Source: a virus
Direction: 5' to 3' (one strand)
IMG/VR virus record: IMGVR_UViG_3300020411_000702
Location: 1-33,141 of that record
Length of the DNA: 33,141 nucleotides
A program made the translations under genes and the position numbers. The number at the start of each line of letters is the position of its first letter. Position 1 is the first letter of the stretch. The notes under the pieces are model-generated. The model had not been told where the DNA came from and searched no databases. It saw nothing but the letters and a program-made list of their open reading frames with translations. Positions 30,016 through 33,141 of this stretch are shown here, in pieces.

Positions 30016-30762
30016 TCAGTTTATCGGTGGATTCCACATTAGGGGAGTATTAGTTTTGAAGTTGTATTCTCCTTGCCTTAATATTCGAGCGCATCTTGCT
30101 TGACTAATAGCAAATCTTTCATCAAATCCTGCCTTCTCATAAGCAGTTAAAACGCTGTGCCACATATCATTTTCATTTTTACATTTAGCAAGTATTTTAT
30201 TAGCACCAACCTTGCCACATTTTTTCAGGCCAGGATAAGAATCTGTTGTATCTCCAGATAAAACTTGCGTAAAGAAAGCATGATTAGCTGCATATTTTGT
30301 AACTTCTACTAACTCTCCACCTCTGAGATGCAGTCCAGGGATAGTCAAAAGGTCTTTATCTTCAGAAACAATGACATCATTTGGACAATACAAAACGCCC
30401 ATCACATCATCACCCTCAATTCCTTCTAAAGCAGCAGAAGGAAATTTCTCTTGCAACTTCTTTTTGAACTCTTGATACCCTGCAGGAATTGATCTTAATT
30501 TCTTTTTTCGATCACTTTTATAGGTATCCCAAACGTCATAGCGAAAGCTTTTACCCTTACCCCAACAAAGAACTAATCCATACTCAGGTAATAGATCGTT
30601 AATGGTGTGTAGCTGGTCAGTAAAGTTAGCTAAAGCCTCTTGATAATCAATGGTGTAATGCCATGTGTCAGGGTGATTTTCTGGATCCCATAATGTATAG
30701 TTTTCTGTTGCAAATGCAGCTTTAATAGAGAATAATTCTGCATCAATTAGTGCCATCTTCAT
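30016..30762 (-). CDS. 5'-3' exonuclease (T7 gp6-like, FEN/PIN fold)
   Basis: This 248-aa protein shows the metal-binding acidic residues of the FEN/5'-nuclease family: Asp7 in MALIDAE, EGIEGDDVMG, VIVSEDKDL and SGDTTDSYPG. The helix-hairpin-helix KKCGKVGANKIL follows the last. It should degrade host DNA and remove RNA primers, as T7 gp6 does, providing nucleotides for phage replication. The start at MKMAL follows an AGGAG site. A second ATG two codons later is possible. The preceding 72-aa gene ends 2 nt before it. Confidence 0.9.
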   Translation of the reverse strand: MKMALIDAELFSIKAAFATENYTLWDPENHPDTWHYTIDYQEALANFTDQLHTINDLLPEYGLVLCWGKGKSFRYDVWDTYKSDRKKKLRSIPAGYQEFKKKLQEKFPSAALEGIEGDDVMGVLYCPNDVIVSEDKDLLTIPGLHLRGGELVEVTKYAANHAFFTQVLSGDTTDSYPGLKKCGKVGANKILAKCKNENDMWHSVLTAYEKAGFDERFAISQARCARILRQGEYNFKTNTPLMWNPPIN

Positions 30763-30763
30763 A

Positions 30764-30982
30764 TCATCTTTCTCCTACAACAATGACTCTTACGTTTGGA
30801 TGATCTTTAGAAAGTTCGGCAACTGCTTTTCTTTTTGCATCGGCTGGATTCTTTGCAGTGTAGATCTTTTCAGCACTTCCAAATCTCATTTTAGGTGAGT
30901 TATATCTAACCCGATAGAGTTTATAACCACCCAAGAAAGGATCATTAGAAGTGGATGGAATTGTTTTTCCCATGTTGTTCAT
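30764..30982 (-). CDS. Small protein of unknown function
   Basis: This 72-aa basic protein contains YKLYRVRYNSPKMRFGSAEK and a K-N-P-A-D-A-K-R-K-A-V-A helix, followed by a terminal strand (NVRVIVVGER). The mix of beta strands and one helix suggests a compact domain, possibly nucleic-acid binding. The alternative start at 30973 (MGKTIPS) avoids part of the 38-nt overlap with the upstream gene. It lies within the DNA-metabolism operon. Confidence 0.6.
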   Translation of the reverse strand: MNNMGKTIPSTSNDPFLGGYKLYRVRYNSPKMRFGSAEKIYTAKNPADAKRKAVAELSKDHPNVRVIVVGER

Positions 30983-31163
30983 TAAATGCTTTAAGGTCTC
31001 TAAAGGTAAAGTCTTGAAATTCTGGATGTTCTTTTAAAAAATTATCGCTTGGTATTCTTCCGTTAGTCTTCCCTTTATTGAATTGAGCGATAGACCATTT
31101 CCCACTGAGAAGCCCACGTTCTAAAATTTTTATTAACTGGGAATCGTCGATTAATTTGTCCAT
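30945..31163 (-). CDS. Small protein of unknown function, possible DNA-binding helix bundle
   Basis: From ATG 31163 the product is 72 aa. I chose that start because GGAGG lies 6 nt before it; the TTG one codon earlier is less likely. It is helical, with SQLIKILERGLLSGKWSIAQ and FTFRDLKAFNEQHG, and has basic residues between (NKGKTNGRIPSDNF). This could be a small DNA-binding fold, but no family is recognised. The start overlaps the stop of the 148-aa gene. Confidence 0.6.
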   Translation of the reverse strand: MDKLIDDSQLIKILERGLLSGKWSIAQFNKGKTNGRIPSDNFLKEHPEFQDFTFRDLKAFNEQHGKNNSIHF

Positions 31164-31609
31164 CAATTTCCTCCTTCGAGCGTTCGGTTAGCTTTAAAAG
31201 TTTTGTAAGCCTGTTTGTTTTCTTTATCTGGTGGTTCATAGTTAGATACTGGCTTAGGTGGCATTAAGGCCAATTGATTTGGGACAGGTTGACACATTGG
31301 AGGAAGATTCTCTTTAAATCCCCAACTTCTATTAGGCTTTCCGTTCTCAAGCCTGTAAAGAAAAGTCATTAACTCATCCCAAGTGGGATAGCGCAGGAAA
31401 TCTTTGTTGGTTGTTGTCTGGACAAACTGTTCGGCAGCCCATAAGAACTGTTCCTGACTTACTTCTGGGTAGGCTTGAGTAAAAGAGACATACTTAAGTT
31501 GAGATATTTGAGCCGACCAACGATCAGCCTCTTTGATTCTTAAGTGTGCAGCTATCATTTCTGACGCTGCCAAGAATGTCTGGATACTTAACTTGCTTTG
31601 TTTTGCCAT
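31163..31609 (-). CDS. Unknown protein in the replication operon
   Basis: This 148-aa protein has a helical N-terminal 90 residues (SIQTFLAASEMIAAHLRIKE, VSQEQFLWAAEQFVQ, YPTWDELMTFLYRLENG) and a Pro-rich tail. The arrangement of a four-helix domain ending Y-P-T-W-x-E-L resembles small replication-accessory or helicase-loader proteins, but I cannot name a family. It lies between the zinc-ribbon protein (22-nt overlap) and the small helical protein. Confidence 0.6.
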   Translation of the reverse strand: MAKQSKLSIQTFLAASEMIAAHLRIKEADRWSAQISQLKYVSFTQAYPEVSQEQFLWAAEQFVQTTTNKDFLRYPTWDELMTFLYRLENGKPNRSWGFKENLPPMCQPVPNQLALMPPKPVSNYEPPDKENKQAYKTFKANRTLEGGN

Positions 31610-32139
31610 TCCCTTATTGCCTCATTCATAGCTGGATCTTTTGGTGCTAATCCAACTGTCTTTTCTTCAGGGGCATGATTGATATAGCTAGGCTTTAAAG
31701 CTTGCCATCCATGTTCAACCCCTGCCTTGGCAAGTTCCTCTTGCAAGTAAACAGGTAAACCATGCAACCGTTGAATACTTAAAACAAAAGCATCTTGTGA
31801 CCAGACGGCTCTGTTCTTATGTTTTTGCCAACGACTACTGTTCCACCATTGACAAACCAAAGGTTTAATTGTGGCACTAATTCCCTTTAATAAATCATCA
31901 TCAGGAAGGGCTACAAACTTTGAAGGTGGTGGAGTTTTGATTTTGTTTTTAAAAGAAACTGTTGGTTGTATTGGTGATACTTCACAAACTCCATAGGGTT
32001 CGCCTGCATCAACACAAATTCTTTCAAGCGTTGTAAAATCAAATCCACAATTAGTGCAAATCCTCCATCTTTTATCACAGCTAGTACTTGGTCTAGTTTG
32101 TGTAACTTTCGTGGCTGATTTACATTTAGGACATTGCAT
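31588..32139 (-). CDS. Protein with NrdR-like N-terminal zinc ribbon
   Basis: Residues 1-40 hold C3-x2-C6 and C28-x2-C31 in the setting MQCPKCKSATKVTQTRPS...RRWRIC-like KRWRICTNCGFDFTTLERI. This closely follows the zinc ribbon of the ribonucleotide-reductase repressor NrdR (M-x-C-P-x-C...R-x-R-x-C-x-x-C-x-x-R-F-T-T-x-E). The remaining 140 residues lack a recognisable ATP-cone, so it is not a full NrdR. It may bind DNA or RNA as part of replication, or regulate transcription. The start overlaps the RusA stop (TAATG). Confidence 0.7.
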   Translation of the reverse strand: MQCPKCKSATKVTQTRPSTSCDKRWRICTNCGFDFTTLERICVDAGEPYGVCEVSPIQPTVSFKNKIKTPPPSKFVALPDDDLLKGISATIKPLVCQWWNSSRWQKHKNRAVWSQDAFVLSIQRLHGLPVYLQEELAKAGVEHGWQALKPSYINHAPEEKTVGLAPKDPAMNEAIREWQNKAS

Positions 32140-32501
32140 TAGTATGTGACCTGTAAATGAATGTATGAGTCTTTAGGTTTAGTTTTACTCCATATCCAAA
32201 CGCCATGAGGAAGGATGCTAACCCGATCATCTTTCCAAATAACACCTAAGCCAGCATCAAGAACAGCGCCACATAAGTTATCGCCGTCATGCCTTGCAGG
32301 GCCACCGAAGTGAAGGGTTACTTGTTTAACTTTTTCTAAAGGAGGGGCAGTCCACCACTCCTTCATTTGTGCTGTTAAATCTGCTTTCCATTCCATATAA
32401 TCTTTTGGCATATATGGAACCGACCCTTTAACAAAACGGGGTCTAGCTTTACTCTTTAAAGGGACATAAAAAGTAAATTCTGCGACACTATCTTTCTTCA
32501 A
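32139..32501 (-). CDS. RusA-like Holliday junction resolvase
   Basis: This 120-aa protein (E. coli RusA is 120) has an N-terminal FYVPLKSKARPRF strand with the K-x-R-P-R motif and the metal site HDGDNL (Asp72, Asp74). LDAGLGVIWKDDRV follows, with Asp91/Asp92 matching the third catalytic Asp of RusA. It resolves branched replication or recombination DNA before packaging, the role played by endonuclease I (gp3) in T7. It overlaps the upstream gene by 4 nt (ATGA). Confidence 0.9.
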   Translation of the reverse strand: MKKDSVAEFTFYVPLKSKARPRFVKGSVPYMPKDYMEWKADLTAQMKEWWTAPPLEKVKQVTLHFGGPARHDGDNLCGAVLDAGLGVIWKDDRVSILPHGVWIWSKTKPKDSYIHLQVTY

Positions 32502-33141
32502 AATGGAATGTCCTCTTGATTAATATTTGCGGCTGCCTTGTTTATCTGACATTCAGCGTTAGAAGAATCAACATTCAATGAAGATGGTGTACCTACGGCT
32601 TCAAAATCTGTCTCTTCATCAGCAAATTCTTCATCAACGCTAAAGATATTTGCATCAGGATCATATTCAACATGCTTTAAAACTTGTACCCCTTTAAGAA
32701 ATAAACCAACGCCACATCCACCTTGATCGTAAGGAAAGATAGTGAAGGATGTTCTAACGATGCTGCCATTGCCAATAAGCTTCTCTTGATCCCAAGGTCT
32801 TAAATTTGCGTCAACTACTTTTGGTGCGCCTAGTGGTTCACCATTACGGCTAAGTTCCTTTCTTTTAAATTTGAATTTTATATAGCCTGTTTGTTTTTCT
32901 TCTCCATTTTCGTCAGTAAAAGATTCAAATTCATATGGCAACCCATGTGCCGCTGGCTTCTTCTTGCCATGTGCTTCTGTGTATTGATCGTCAATCTGTT
33001 TAATTAAATTCTTGCAGTCCTCTGGCTTATAACGCATCCCCATTGTGTATTCCCTTTGTCCATTGAATTGATTAAGTCTTGGTTCACCCAGTATGCAGGC
33101 AAAGACTGATTCTCCTTTTGGAGTAACCAAAGATTGAGGCA
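32498..33141 (-). CDS. Single-stranded DNA-binding protein (gp2.5-like), 5' end at or beyond window edge
   Basis: The frame is open to the right edge. The first in-frame start inside is TTG at 33130, but upstream codons read (N)TG-CCT-CAA-TCT, so a start codon could begin one base outside the window, giving MPQSL. The body has ILGEPRLNQFNGQREYTMGM and KFKFKRKELSRNGEPLG, with alternating strands of an OB fold. The acidic linker and terminal EDIPF copy the protein-interaction tip of bacterial SSB (DDIPF). It coats ssDNA and recruits replication partners. It heads the visible DNA-metabolism operon. Confidence 0.82.
   Translation of the reverse strand, partial: PQSLVTPKGESVFACILGEPRLNQFNGQREYTMGMRYKPEDCKNLIKQIDDQYTEAHGKKKPAAHGLPYEFESFTDENGEEKQTGYIKFKFKRKELSRNGEPLGAPKVVDANLRPWDQEKLIGNGSIVRTSFTIFPYDQGGCGVGLFLKGVQVLKHVEYDPDANIFSVDEEFADEETDFEAVGTPSSLNVDSSNAECQINKAAANINQEDIPF

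Noticed and set aside
1-33141. Integrase, attachment site, insertion sequence or tRNA
   Set aside because: None was seen on either strand. The gene content is that of a lytic T7-type phage, though genes outside the window could change this.

Overview
The window is most of the structural region, plus part of the replication region, of an AT-rich tailed-phage genome of T7 type (short-tailed podovirus). Read right to left on the minus strand, the order is T7's own: single-stranded DNA-binding protein, Holliday-junction resolvase (where T7 has endonuclease I), gp6-type exonuclease, small gp6.5/6.7/7.3-like proteins, portal (gp8), scaffold (gp9), major capsid protein (gp10), a terminator, tail tube proteins (gp11, gp12), internal/ejected proteins (gp13, gp14, gp15, and gp16 as two very large proteins), and a tail fibre with a gp17-type N-terminus. 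No RNA polymerase, DNA polymerase, helicase-primase, integrase, tRNA or host metabolic gene lies inside the window. A marine cyanobacterial host (Prochlorococcus/Synechococcus) is likely but not proven. The small membrane and secreted proteins at 2575-5899, the Gly-rich adhesin and the copper-site-like fibre domain resemble, from memory, proteins common in marine cyanophages.

Layout. 1-2249 (+): a tightly overlapping string made of the 3' end of a truncated gene, a 68-aa acidic protein, a 35-aa ORF and the terminase large subunit. 2239-2511 (-): a probable small terminase subunit, tail to tail with terL. 2575-4613 (+): one membrane (holin-like) protein and three proteins with Sec signal peptides. 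4570-5899 (-): three small membrane-type proteins. 5958-10484 (-): tail fibre and adhesin genes. 10545-24494 (-): ejection and tail proteins. 24598-25859 (-): the major capsid gene. 25974-29993 (-): scaffold, portal and small virion-type proteins. 30016-33141 (-): DNA metabolism.

Two things stand out. First, the major capsid gene is interrupted by a compact 254-nt group I intron with no endonuclease ORF. Every core helix (P1-P10) can be drawn, and splicing exactly restores the T7-type capsid reading frame (335 aa). Second, there are six non-coding gaps longer than about 20 nt outside the intron, and each carries exactly one copy of a short palindrome, TGCA-N4-TGCA. Four copies lie where T7 has, or nearly has, its late promoters (before the 6.5, 10, 11 and 17 positions). 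The copy before the gene 11 homologue sits just downstream of a T-phi-like terminator. Several copies occupy the place of a Shine-Dalgarno sequence. I read the palindrome as the late transcription and/or translation signal of this phage.

Other points of note: a fibre domain with a His...Cys-x2-His-x2-Met (amicyanin-like) copper-ligand pattern; a peptidoglycan hydrolase at the C-terminus of the gp15-like protein, where T7 carries its enzyme at the N-terminus of gp16; and a 13-bp hairpin that buries the terL ribosome-binding site inside the upstream 35-aa ORF.
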